The notes under the pieces were generated by a model that saw nothing but the letters and a program-made list of their open reading frames with translations, made no database searches and was not told the origin of the DNA. Positions 1 through 5,717 of a stretch of DNA of 12,991 nucleotides are shown here, in pieces. The stretch is taken from positions 1-12,991 of the forward strand of contig HF985629.1 of the NCBI GenBank assembly GCA_000431155.1. Direction: 5' to 3'. Position numbers and translations under genes: made by a program. Numbering within the stretch: the first letter of the stretch is position 1; each line of letters starts with the position of its first letter. This stretch comes from Bacteroides sp. CAG:927 (GTDB taxonomy: Bacteria > Bacteroidota > Bacteroidia > Bacteroidales > Muribaculaceae).

Positions 1-6
1 TTTGCA

Positions 7-37
7 AAAAAAAGTGTATATTTTGTACACTTTTTTT
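7..37. repeat. Perfect 12-bp inverted repeat, possible terminator or operator
   Basis: The arms 7-18 and 26-37 are exact reverse complements (seven A, then GTGTA; and TACAC, then seven T), with a 7-base loop. The A and T tracts on both sides suit a weak bidirectional intrinsic terminator for a gene left of the window. The palindrome could equally be a protein-binding site, because its right arm runs into the -33 box of the promoter that drives the capsid genes. The symmetry is seen directly; the role is inferred. Confidence 0.6.
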
Positions 38-66
38 GGGGTATGTAACGGGGCTGCCTACCTTTG
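35..66 (+). promoter_or_regulatory. Bacteroidota-type promoter of the capsid module
   Basis: TTTG at 35-38 and TACCTTTG at 59-66 are separated by 20 bases. This is a full match to the Bacteroides vegetative promoter (TTTG, 19-21 bases, TAnnTTTG). Transcription would begin a few bases after 66, leaving a leader of about 17-21 bases before the ATG at 90. The -33 box lies in the T-tract of the palindrome at 7-37. Confidence 0.7.
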
Positions 67-89
67 TTTCAATATGTTAACAAAAAATA

Positions 90-1205
90 ATGGATAAGAA
101 TAAGGAACAAGACAACAACAAGCCTATAACCTTTGTGTTGAGTGATGAGACTGTCAATAGTTACGGTTTTGTGGTTCTGACTGAGGGCATAGACACAACG
201 GCATTTGAGCGAAACCCGGTAATGCTCTATATGCACAACCGAGACGGCAACGTGATAGGCCGTTGGGAGAATATCCGCAAAGAGGGCAAACGGCTACTCG
301 GCGATGCTGTGTTCGATGACAGCACCGAGTTAGCGGCAACGGTAAAAAAACAAGTAGAAAACGGATTTTTACGCTGTGTTTCTATCGGCATTGAACAAAT
401 AGCCACCGAGGAGTTAAACGGCGTTCAAACGGTGACTAAATGCCGTTTAATTGAGGTTTCAATCGTTGATATACCGAGCAATGAAAACGCCGTAAAACTG
501 TTTCGCCGTTCGGGGGGCTATGTGTTCAACCTTAAAGATCTGGATAGCGACACCACGCCCGAAGATTTGAAAACGGCTTTAATTTCGCTTTTAGGGCTTG
601 AAAGCGGCGCGGATGATAAAGATATTATCGGAGCCGTCAAAATGGCTTTAGAGGGCAGGGAAACGCCAGAGGAAGCCGTTGACGCGGCTATTATGGGCGG
701 ATATGTGGACGCGGCACAGCGTGGCACGTTTATAGCGTTGGCGCGGGGCAATCGTGGCGCGTTCCGCGACTTTATCAAAGGACAGAGGAAAGCGCAAGCC
801 CCCGAAATAACACGGTTAATCAATGAAGCAGTAAACAAACGCAAGATATTAGGCGGAGAAACAGGTGTTTACGAGCGTATAGGGGCAAAAATCGGGGCAA
901 AGGAATTGGGAGAGCTGCTCTTTACGCTGCACCCAATGGTGAAGCCGATGGAGCTAATTGCAGGCGGTGCGGCTTACTCCGACCGCTCGCGCTGGACTCT
1001 TGACGACTACCGCAAATTTGCACCGCAAGAGCTTGAGCGCGACCCCGAATTATATGTCCGACTTGTCAGGGCTGAAAAAGGAAAGGATGTTGCGCCGCAC
1101 TCACTGGAGTGGTACAGGCGTAACAATCCCGAATATCTGCGTGAACACCCCGAAATTTACCGCGATTTGCTGGAGAAAGAGAAACAAAGCAATAGAAATA
1201 GATAA
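90..1205 (+). CDS. Phage prohead protease fused to a scaffold-like C-terminal region
   Basis: This 371-residue protein would cleave capsid and scaffold proteins during head maturation. Residues 13-140 look like the S78 (HK97-type) prohead protease: His49 in YMHN, Ser98 in RCVSIG, and the strand EVSIVDIPSNENA at 122-134 that normally carries the third catalytic residue (Glu122 or Asp127). Residues about 155-235 are acidic and helical. The segment AVDAAIMGGYVDAAQR (196-211) and what follows resemble the scaffold half of Mu-like I proteins. The C-terminus holds two copies of one motif, at about 302-330 and 338-366 (W/L-x-x-Y-R-x-x-x-P, then PE-L/I-Y-x-x-L). The ATG at 90 is well placed behind a promoter. 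The gene lies 31 bases before the capsid gene. The protease call is firm from motifs; the scaffold role is inferred from family architecture. Confidence 0.85.
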   Translation: MDKNKEQDNNKPITFVLSDETVNSYGFVVLTEGIDTTAFERNPVMLYMHNRDGNVIGRWENIRKEGKRLLGDAVFDDSTELAATVKKQVENGFLRCVSIGIEQIATEELNGVQTVTKCRLIEVSIVDIPSNENAVKLFRRSGGYVFNLKDLDSDTTPEDLKTALISLLGLESGADDKDIIGAVKMALEGRETPEEAVDAAIMGGYVDAAQRGTFIALARGNRGAFRDFIKGQRKAQAPEITRLINEAVNKRKILGGETGVYERIGAKIGAKELGELLFTLHPMVKPMELIAGGAAYSDRSRWTLDDYRKFAPQELERDPELYVRLVRAEKGKDVAPHSLEWYRRNNPEYLREHPEIYRDLLEKEKQSNRNR

Positions 1206-1236
1206 AACATTAAATAATAATAATTTAACTCACCAA

Positions 1237-2118
1237 ATGGCATTAAACAAAGAAATATGGATTAACCAAATCCTTTCGGGGTTTTATCCCGATGACAGCT
1301 TTTTGCAAAAGGTTGTCAATTACTCCGAATTTGTGGAGAATAACCGCCTACACGTTCCAGCGGCAGGCATTGACCCAAAAGTGTTGATAGACAACACAAC
1401 CTACCCTATAAAGGTTGTGGAGCGCGAAGATGAGGACAACGAAATACCACTTGCAAAGTTTGAGACCGAAAACACCCTCGTACGCCGCCCTGATGCTATT
1501 GAATACAGCTATAACAAGCTGGAAAGCGTAATCGGTCAGCACCGCGCTACATTGCGCAAGAGCGTGGCGATGAAAGCCGCCCACGCCTATGCGCCTAACA
1601 CTGACACCCCGGAAACTCCTGTGATACTGACAACAGGTGAATTAACCAATGGCCGCAGGCGCATAACCTTTGAGAACATTCTGAGGCTTAAAGAGCGTTT
1701 TGATGCCGCCGAAATACCGTTGACAGACCGCTATATTATTCTGCACCCCAAGCATGTTTCCGACCTGCTTTTAGAAGATATAAAGTTGTTCAAAGACCTC
1801 ACCAATGTCAAGGACGGTGAGCCGTTCAGATTTGGCGGTTTTGGCTGCTATCAGTTCGCGCAAATGCCAACGTACAAGTTTGTTTCCGGCAAACTGATTA
1901 AAGTGCCTTTTGAAGACGCTGCAACGGAGCACTTTGCATCAGTTGCGTTTTACGCCAAAGAGGTGATGAAAGCGGACGGCGATATTTATATGTATGCCAG
2001 CGTTGACGACCCTAAAGAGCGCGGCACGATTGTAGGCTTTGACAAACGCTTTGTTGCTTTGCCTATACGTGGCAAAGGTATAGGCGCAATAGTCAGCGAA
2101 ATAGTTCCTCCACAATAA
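1237..2118 (+). CDS. Phage-type major capsid protein
   Basis: This 293-residue protein is most likely the major head subunit. The call rests on its position directly after the protease-scaffold gene, a length typical of Mu gpT-size head proteins, and capsid-like features. The N-terminal part (1-125) is soluble and mixed alpha/beta, with acidic and basic stretches. A long helix-like segment (about 87-121, YSYNKLESVIGQHRATLRKS) precedes a threonine-rich linker. The C-terminus (about 230-290) is beta-rich and alternates Tyr, Val and Gly. I recognise the general character of Bacteroidales phage capsid proteins, but no single diagnostic motif. The ATG at 1237 is chosen because the frame open from 958 would overlap the protease gene by about 250 bases, and homologous-looking sequence starts at MALNKEIW. 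There is no signal peptide or membrane segment. Confidence 0.75.
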   Translation: MALNKEIWINQILSGFYPDDSFLQKVVNYSEFVENNRLHVPAAGIDPKVLIDNTTYPIKVVEREDEDNEIPLAKFETENTLVRRPDAIEYSYNKLESVIGQHRATLRKSVAMKAAHAYAPNTDTPETPVILTTGELTNGRRRITFENILRLKERFDAAEIPLTDRYIILHPKHVSDLLLEDIKLFKDLTNVKDGEPFRFGGFGCYQFAQMPTYKFVSGKLIKVPFEDAATEHFASVAFYAKEVMKADGDIYMYASVDDPKERGTIVGFDKRFVALPIRGKGIGAIVSEIVPPQ

Positions 2119-2133
2119 TTATAATTTGAGTTT

Positions 2134-2307
2134 ATGTACGCAAGCACAATGGCAAGAATCAAGGCAGCCAAGGAGATAACGGCAAAATACTATGAAAAGG
2201 GTGTGCAACGCAAAAGCCGGAAAGCGATATGGCGGCGTTACGTTGCCCCTTCTATTGGCGTTTGTTACGCCACATTTTTGGCATACTTAAAAATGCCACT
2301 TGATTAG
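2134..2307 (+). CDS. Small basic protein following the capsid gene, function unknown
   Basis: An ATG at 2134 opens a 57-residue frame ending with TAG at 2305-2307, only 15 bases after the capsid stop and just before a strong terminator, so it would be the last gene of the capsid transcript. A second ATG at 2149 would give a 52-residue product. The first half is rich in Lys and Arg (ARIKAAKEITAKYYEKG, then QRKSRKAIWRRY). The end is hydrophobic and aromatic (YVAPSIGVCYATFLAYL). It could be two short helices, perhaps nucleic-acid binding or a minor capsid-associated peptide, or it could have a membrane-touching tail. I cannot assign it to a family. Gene status is supported by spacing, base composition and the terminator placed right after it. 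Confidence 0.6.
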   Translation: MYASTMARIKAAKEITAKYYEKGVQRKSRKAIWRRYVAPSIGVCYATFLAYLKMPLD

Positions 2308-2339
2308 TTTTTAAATTCCTACCGACATACAAACAAGAG

Positions 2340-2383
2340 CCAGCGGCGGCACATTTAACAGTGTGTCCGCCGCTGGTGTTTTT
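2340..2383 (+). terminator. Strong intrinsic terminator of the capsid module
   Basis: The arms CCAGCGGCGGCACA (2340-2353) and TGTGTCCGCCGCTGG (2362-2376) pair over 14 bp with one bulged base, around an 8-base loop. A T-run follows at 2379-2383. The GC-rich stem and U-tract are classic for rho-independent termination on the plus strand. Confidence 0.9.
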
Positions 2384-2533
2384 AACATTTGAGCCGCAAA
2401 AATCGTGTACGTTTCGTTTTTTTAGCCAAGTTCAAAAAAAATTAAGTGGTTAATTATTAGAGCTTTAGCTATTTTGTGTAATAAGTAACAAAGTAGTGTA
2501 AGAATTAACGGCTAACTTGTTGAATTATTGAGG
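2384..2533. other. AT-rich spacer, no gene seen
   Basis: Together with the neighbouring terminator and promoter, this makes up about 300 bases between the last capsid-module gene (ends 2307) and the Nim-like gene (starts 2612). It is distinctly AT-rich and has no open frame of note on either strand. The 12-mer CGTTTCGTTTTT occurs at 2410-2421 and again at 2590-2601, 180 bases apart; it may be chance. If a prophage edge or an assembly join exists, this is where it would be expected. Confidence 0.5.
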
Positions 2534-2566
2534 TTTAAACACCACAAAATTTGTGAACTAAATTTG
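2534..2566 (+). promoter_or_regulatory. Probable promoter of the Nim-like gene
   Basis: TAAATTTG at 2559-2566 fits the Bacteroidota -7 box TAnnTTTG. The best upstream box is TTTA at 2534-2537 with a 21-base spacer, one base off the TTTG consensus. The expected start near 2570 leaves a leader of about 40 bases before the ATG at 2612. Confidence 0.5.
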
Positions 2567-2611
2567 CGGTTGAATATCCAACTTTTGCTCGTTTCGTTTT
2601 TGCGATTATAA

Positions 2612-3085
2612 ATGCGGCGTTTTCGCCAACAACTCACAATATCAGAATGTGATGCCATATTGTCAACGGGAACATCCGGCACACTTGCCGTACTTGGAGA
2701 TGACGGTTATCCTTATGCTGTTCCGATAAGTTATGTTCATGTGGACGGCAAATTGTATTTTCATAGTGCCAAAACTGGTCATAAGGTAGATGCCATAAGG
2801 CAATATGACAAAGCATCGTTCTGTGTCATTGCCGCCGATGATGTCCATTCGTCGGAGTTTACTACCTATTTCCGGAGCGTCATTGCATTTGGAAGAATCA
2901 GAATTATTGAATCAGAGGAAGAAAGAACGCATGCGGCTTCTTTGTTGGGGACCAAATACAATCCTGGCGATGAAGTCGGATTACAGAAAGAATTGGAAAA
3001 GGGACTGTTACATATGCTTGTTCTCTGCCTTGATATTGAACACATGACCGGTAAAGAGGCTATTGAGCTTGTAAAGAAGGAATGA
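2612..3085 (+). CDS. Nim-like PPOX-fold flavin-binding protein
   Basis: This 157-residue cytosolic protein belongs to the pyridoxamine 5'-phosphate oxidase-like split-barrel group and most resembles the 5-nitroimidazole reductase (Nim) branch. Family hallmarks are visible in order: a start resembling MRRxxQ (1-7), TSGTLAVLGDDGYPYAVPIS (21-40), LYFHSAKTGHKVDAIR (48-63), SFCVIAADDV (69-78), the stretch from FTTYFRS (83-89) to IAFGRIRII (91-99), YNPGD (116-120), and LDIEHMTGKEAIEL (140-153). Length matches the family (about 155-165). Such proteins bind FMN or similar cofactors as dimers. True Nim proteins can reduce nitroimidazoles to amines, but many homologues have unknown physiological substrates. 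It has its own promoter and no obvious operon partner. The flavoprotein call is strong; the actual substrate is open. Confidence 0.88.
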   Translation: MRRFRQQLTISECDAILSTGTSGTLAVLGDDGYPYAVPISYVHVDGKLYFHSAKTGHKVDAIRQYDKASFCVIAADDVHSSEFTTYFRSVIAFGRIRIIESEEERTHAASLLGTKYNPGDEVGLQKELEKGLLHMLVLCLDIEHMTGKEAIELVKKE

Positions 3086-3195
3086 GAAAAATACTTCAAA
3101 AACAAATAATCATAGTAAAGATGAATATGTCATCGCTTGATATATTGACGGGTGAGGTGTATGGCAAGGTCGGTACATCTGCAAATCTGGTGTAA
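3082..3195 (+). other. Doubtful 37-codon frame overlapping the Nim-like stop
   Basis: An ATG overlapping the TGA of the Nim-like gene (ATGA at 3082-3085) opens a 37-residue frame ending at 3195. The product (starts MRKILQKQIIIVKM) has no recognisable motif, and no ribosome-binding or terminator signal backs it. The rest of the gap to the next promoter (3196-3324) holds no convincing gene on either strand. It may be a short translationally coupled peptide or leftover sequence from a decayed gene; I favour noncoding. Confidence 0.15.
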
Positions 3196-3324
3196 GAGAT
3201 CAGGTGTGTGGATTCAACGGCTCAGGTATGACTGATCAGGATTTATGCTTTTCAGAAACTTTTGAGGGCAGGTTCCGTAGAGTAATTTATGTGAGGAGAG
3301 GTGGCTCGGGATGCTGCCTGAGGC

Positions 3325-3356
3325 ATTGTCTGCTATCAAAAAAATTTGTAATTTTG
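3325..3356 (+). promoter_or_regulatory. Promoter of the YczE-like gene
   Basis: ATTG at 3325-3328 and TAATTTTG at 3349-3356 lie 20 bases apart, matching the Bacteroidota pattern with one mismatch in the -33 box. The transcript would begin around 3360-3363, giving a very short leader before the ATG at 3373 or 3379. Its placement argues that the upstream gap is not part of this mRNA. Confidence 0.6.
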
Positions 3357-3372
3357 TGCATAGGTAAAAAAG

Positions 3373-4134
3373 ATGCACATGATAAAATCCGTTTCACTAC
3401 TCGGAAGGGACAGGATTATTGGATTTGTATGGCAACACCTGCTCCTTCTTGTCTCACTTTATTTTATGACTCTCGGAGTCGCGCTGTGTGTCAGGTCAAA
3501 TCTCGGCAGCAGTGTTATTTCAGCGTTGCCAATGGCATTTTCAATAGCAGGCACACAAAATCTTGTTCCGCCACTTACAATAGGTGGTTATACCAATGTG
3601 ATGAACATTATATTAGTGCTGGGCCAAATTCTGGTGTTGCGAAAACGCTTTGAAAAAGTACAGCTTTTTCAACTTATAATAGGATTTGTATTCGGGGCAC
3701 TGATTGATGTGAATATGTGGGCGACATCATTTGTTGACTGTTCCACTATGATGCAACAGACAGTAGCCCAGTTTGTGGGATGTACCGTAATGGGTATCGG
3801 CATAGCTTTTGAGGTGAGATGTGGTTCTGTGACAATGCCCGGAGAGGGGCTCCCGGTGGCGATAAGCCGCGTTACAGGTTGTCCTTTCCCCAAAATCAAG
3901 ATTGCTGTGGATGTGTCGCTTGTGGTACTGAGTGTAGTGAGTTGCTATATGTTCTGGGGCGCATGGCAGTGGAATATTATCGGTCCGGGTACACTGTTTG
4001 CAATGTTTTATGTGGGCTATATAGTAAAATTGCTCAGCGGACATCTCGGATGGTTTGACCGATTGCTTTGTCGTCCGGGTATGCGCAGATATGTGTTTGG
4101 CCTCGCCCGCTATATTTACCATAGGTTCAAGTAA
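3373..4134 (+). CDS. YczE/YitT-like integral membrane protein
   Basis: This 253-residue inner-membrane protein has about five to six hydrophobic segments, at roughly 15-38, 46-60, 75-90, 98-115, 130-147, 176-195 and 202-222, some of them short. Sequence typical of the YczE/YyaS/YitT group is visible: a Gly-rich turn after the first segment (GVALCVRSNLGSS, 35-47), GGYTNVMNI in the middle, MPGEGLPVAISRVTG (155-169) followed by KIKIAVD, and GPGTLFAMFYVGYIVK (204-219). The function of this group is not established; transport or regulatory roles have been proposed. The Met at residue 3 (3379) is an equally good start. The C-terminus is basic and would be cytoplasmic. It converges on the tRNA gene and is probably transcribed alone from its own promoter. 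Confidence 0.78.
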   Translation: MHMIKSVSLLGRDRIIGFVWQHLLLLVSLYFMTLGVALCVRSNLGSSVISALPMAFSIAGTQNLVPPLTIGGYTNVMNIILVLGQILVLRKRFEKVQLFQLIIGFVFGALIDVNMWATSFVDCSTMMQQTVAQFVGCTVMGIGIAFEVRCGSVTMPGEGLPVAISRVTGCPFPKIKIAVDVSLVVLSVVSCYMFWGAWQWNIIGPGTLFAMFYVGYIVKLLSGHLGWFDRLLCRPGMRRYVFGLARYIYHRFK

Positions 4135-4184
4135 CTGATCTTATTTGAAGCGGCCGGAGCAAGGGTGAAGAGAGGGTATAAAAA

Positions 4185-4210
4185 GAAAGGACTCAATTAT
4201 GAGTCCTTTT
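4185..4210 (-). terminator. Terminator of tRNA-Glu, probably bidirectional
   Basis: The arms 4186-4195 (AAAGGACTCA) and 4200-4209 (TGAGTCCTTT) pair perfectly around a 4-base loop, and a G-T pair at 4185/4210 extends the stem. On the minus strand the hairpin is followed by a C and a run of five T, which suits termination of the tRNA. On the plus strand it is followed by TTTTCTT, so it can also stop the converging YczE-like transcript. Confidence 0.85.
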
Positions 4211-4216
4211 CTTGTG

Positions 4217-4289
4217 TAGCGAATCAGGGAATCGAACCCTGGTCTCCACCGTGAGAGGGTGGCGTGCTAGGCCACTACACTAAATCGCC
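4217..4289 (-). tRNA. tRNA-Glu (anticodon CUC)
   Basis: The minus strand folds into a 73-base cloverleaf. The D stem is GTGT/GCAC, the anticodon stem CCACC/GGTGG encloses the loop CTCTCAC (anticodon CTC, reading GAG), and the T arm is CAGGG-TTCGATT-CCCTG. The discriminator base is A and no CCA is encoded. It has the features of a bacterial Glu-tRNA D-helix: U11-A24, U13-G22, A46 and a missing base 47. The acceptor stem is imperfect, with G1-U72 and a U6-U67 mismatch. The promoter lies upstream at 4331-4362 and the terminator immediately downstream. The 3' end faces the accessory half of the window. Confidence 0.93.
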
Positions 4290-4330
4290 ATCTTAACACC
4301 TTGCGGTAATCAAATCTCCTTTTGATGGCA

Positions 4331-4362
4331 CAAAGGTAGGGCGAATATTTTGACTGTGCAAG
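4331..4362 (-). promoter_or_regulatory. Promoter of tRNA-Glu
   Basis: Read on the minus strand, CTTG (4362-4359) and TACCTTTG (4338-4331) are 20 bases apart. The -7 box is a perfect TAnnTTTG and the -33 box is one base off TTTG. Transcription would start near 4325, giving a leader of about 35 bases removed by tRNA processing. Confidence 0.65.
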
Positions 4363-4381
4363 AGCGCAAGGCTATTTTTAA

Positions 4382-4399
4382 GATATTTTTTGAAATATC
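4382..4399 (-). terminator. Weak AT-only hairpin after the CBM9-like gene
   Basis: On the minus strand GATATTT and AAATATC pair over 7 bp around a 4-base loop, starting 3 bases after the stop codon. The stem has few GC pairs and no true T-run follows, so it is at best a poor terminator; read-through into the tRNA is possible. Confidence 0.3.
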
Positions 4400-4401
4400 G
4401 G

Positions 4402-5061
4402 TTACTCCAATGTTATCTCGCCGAAGAATTCGGGGCGGTGATAATCGGGTTCGGGAGTGTCAATGGGCGACCATGTGAGGAAGTGCGGACTTGAGGTGAG
4501 GTCGGCACATTTGTAGAAGTTGCCATGCATGGTTATAGGTTTGCCTTCGTATTTCACTCCTATCAATTCCAAAGGAATGGCCATAACGACGCTCCAAGAG
4601 AACATGCCTTCAAGCTCTTCAAACGGGCGAGTTCCGCAGGATGCATAGCGTCGTACTGTGGCAAGCTGTTCATCGGTGAGGGGAGTGCCGTTGTGACGGT
4701 CCATGCGGCATGCGGCATGGAGGGTGCCGATGCAGTTCATCTCAAAATTATAATAGGGCTGCGACCCTTTGGGGGCAACAAAAAATTCTACGCATGAGTC
4801 CTGATGTACGGGAGAGTTGTTGGTGTAGTTTACGGCACGCAGGTAGTTGCAACGCACAAAAAATTCCACATAGATGTGTGTGCCTGAATGTGCTATAGAG
4901 AAAGAGGTGAGGGGATGATAGGGAAATTGCTCTTTCCAATTGAGGATGTCAATGGGATTTTTGTTGCCTTTCTCATCAAGAATTTTGCCAACTGTTTCAA
5001 GCTCTGCGTTGTCAAGCTCGGGGATGTAGGGTACTGAAAGTGATTTGGGGTTAGCTTTCAT
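4402..5061 (-). CDS. CBM9-like carbohydrate-binding fold protein
   Basis: This 219-residue protein is built almost entirely of one beta-sandwich domain resembling family 9 carbohydrate-binding modules, a group often annotated in Bacteroidota as CBM9-like. Visible hallmarks are the strand pair around LTSFSIAHSGTHIYVEFFVR (51-70), VHQDSCVEFFVAP (85-97), YYNFEMNCIGTLHAACR (103-119), FSWSVVMAIPLELIG (154-168), GNFYKCAD (180-187) and the end LTWSPIDTPEPDYHRPEFFG (195-214). There is no signal peptide or lipobox, so it is predicted cytoplasmic, which is odd for a glycan binder; sugar binding is unproven. It starts 7 bases after the LysE-family gene stop and must be co-transcribed with it. Confidence 0.85.
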   Translation of the reverse strand: MKANPKSLSVPYIPELDNAELETVGKILDEKGNKNPIDILNWKEQFPYHPLTSFSIAHSGTHIYVEFFVRCNYLRAVNYTNNSPVHQDSCVEFFVAPKGSQPYYNFEMNCIGTLHAACRMDRHNGTPLTDEQLATVRRYASCGTRPFEELEGMFSWSVVMAIPLELIGVKYEGKPITMHGNFYKCADLTSSPHFLTWSPIDTPEPDYHRPEFFGEITLE

Positions 5062-5068
5062 ATTATAT

Positions 5069-5713
5069 TCAAGGTTGTAATAAAGTTTTGACGGCTGTAA
5101 AGAGTCCTATAAGCGCCATTATGCTAAGCAGGACGGCGATAATCCTGTTGATGAGCCACAAAGAGCGCACATTGAAGTGTGCGCGAAGCTTGTTGACAAG
5201 ATAAGTTATGACAAACCACCATCCGATGGCTCCAAGTATTATGCCACAGTAGCCTGTTATGTAATGGTAGTAGCTATAGGTGGTGTCCATGAAGTTGAAG
5301 CGTGCAAACAGGCCAATGATAAAGAAAAGAATCAACGGATTGGACACTGTGAAAAGGAATCCGGTGGCAAAATCACGCCAATATGTGTTGGCAGCCTGTG
5401 TGGCCGGTTTGAGAGATCGGGACGGATTGCTGCGAAAGAGGTAGATGCCATAGATTATGAGCACGACCGATCCGATGATCTGAAGCACTGACTGGTTGCT
5501 CTGGATGAAATCAGTGACGAATGACAGTCCAAGACCTGTGAGCAGGCAGTATATAAGGTCGGACAATGCAGCCCCCAAGCCGGTAAAGAATGCGGGTACA
5601 CGCCCCTTGTATAGAGTGCGTTGAATGACAAGCATGCCGATAGGGCCCATTGGGGCGGATATAAACACGCCTATTATCACTCCGGTGAATAGTATCTGCA
5701 ATACCTGCTGCAT
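5069..5713 (-). CDS. LysE-family translocator
   Basis: This 214-residue inner-membrane protein of the LysE/RhtB exporter superfamily exports amino acids or similar small molecules in characterised members. It has about six hydrophobic segments: 5-30, 42-66, 76-94, 115-137, 150-172 and 187-208. Family signatures are APMGPIGMLVIQRTL (20-34, the conserved PxGP turn after helix 1), GLGAALSDLIYCLLTG (45-60) and FATGFLFTVSNPLILFF (115-131). Length fits the family (about 200-215). It is the first gene of a two-gene unit with the CBM9-like gene. The start codon lies only 4 bases after a strong -7 box, so the mRNA is predicted to be leaderless or nearly so. The start cannot move far downstream without removing helix 1. 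The substrate cannot be told from sequence. Confidence 0.9.
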   Translation of the reverse strand: MQQVLQILFTGVIIGVFISAPMGPIGMLVIQRTLYKGRVPAFFTGLGAALSDLIYCLLTGLGLSFVTDFIQSNQSVLQIIGSVVLIIYGIYLFRSNPSRSLKPATQAANTYWRDFATGFLFTVSNPLILFFIIGLFARFNFMDTTYSYYHYITGYCGIILGAIGWWFVITYLVNKLRAHFNVRSLWLINRIIAVLLSIMALIGLFTAVKTLLQP

Positions 5714-5717
5714 GTTG

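Noticed and set aside
958..1236. Upstream extension of the capsid gene frame to an ATG at 958
   Set aside because: It would overlap the protease-scaffold gene by about 250 bases, the added residues look like out-of-frame coding sequence, and the ATG at 1237 sits just after the protease stop.
2470..2476. TATTTTG as an additional promoter -7 box in the spacer
   Set aside because: It is one base short of TAnnTTTG and has no TTTG-like box at the right distance; the element at 2559-2566 is better placed.
3204..3653. 149-residue plus-strand frame across the YczE-like gene start
   Set aside because: It overlaps the YczE-like gene in another frame, is rich in Cys and Arg with no family resemblance, and would contain the promoter at 3325-3356.
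3727..4122. 131-residue minus-strand frame opposite the YczE-like gene
   Set aside because: The His/Thr-rich composition is typical of an antisense shadow; no promoter or motif.
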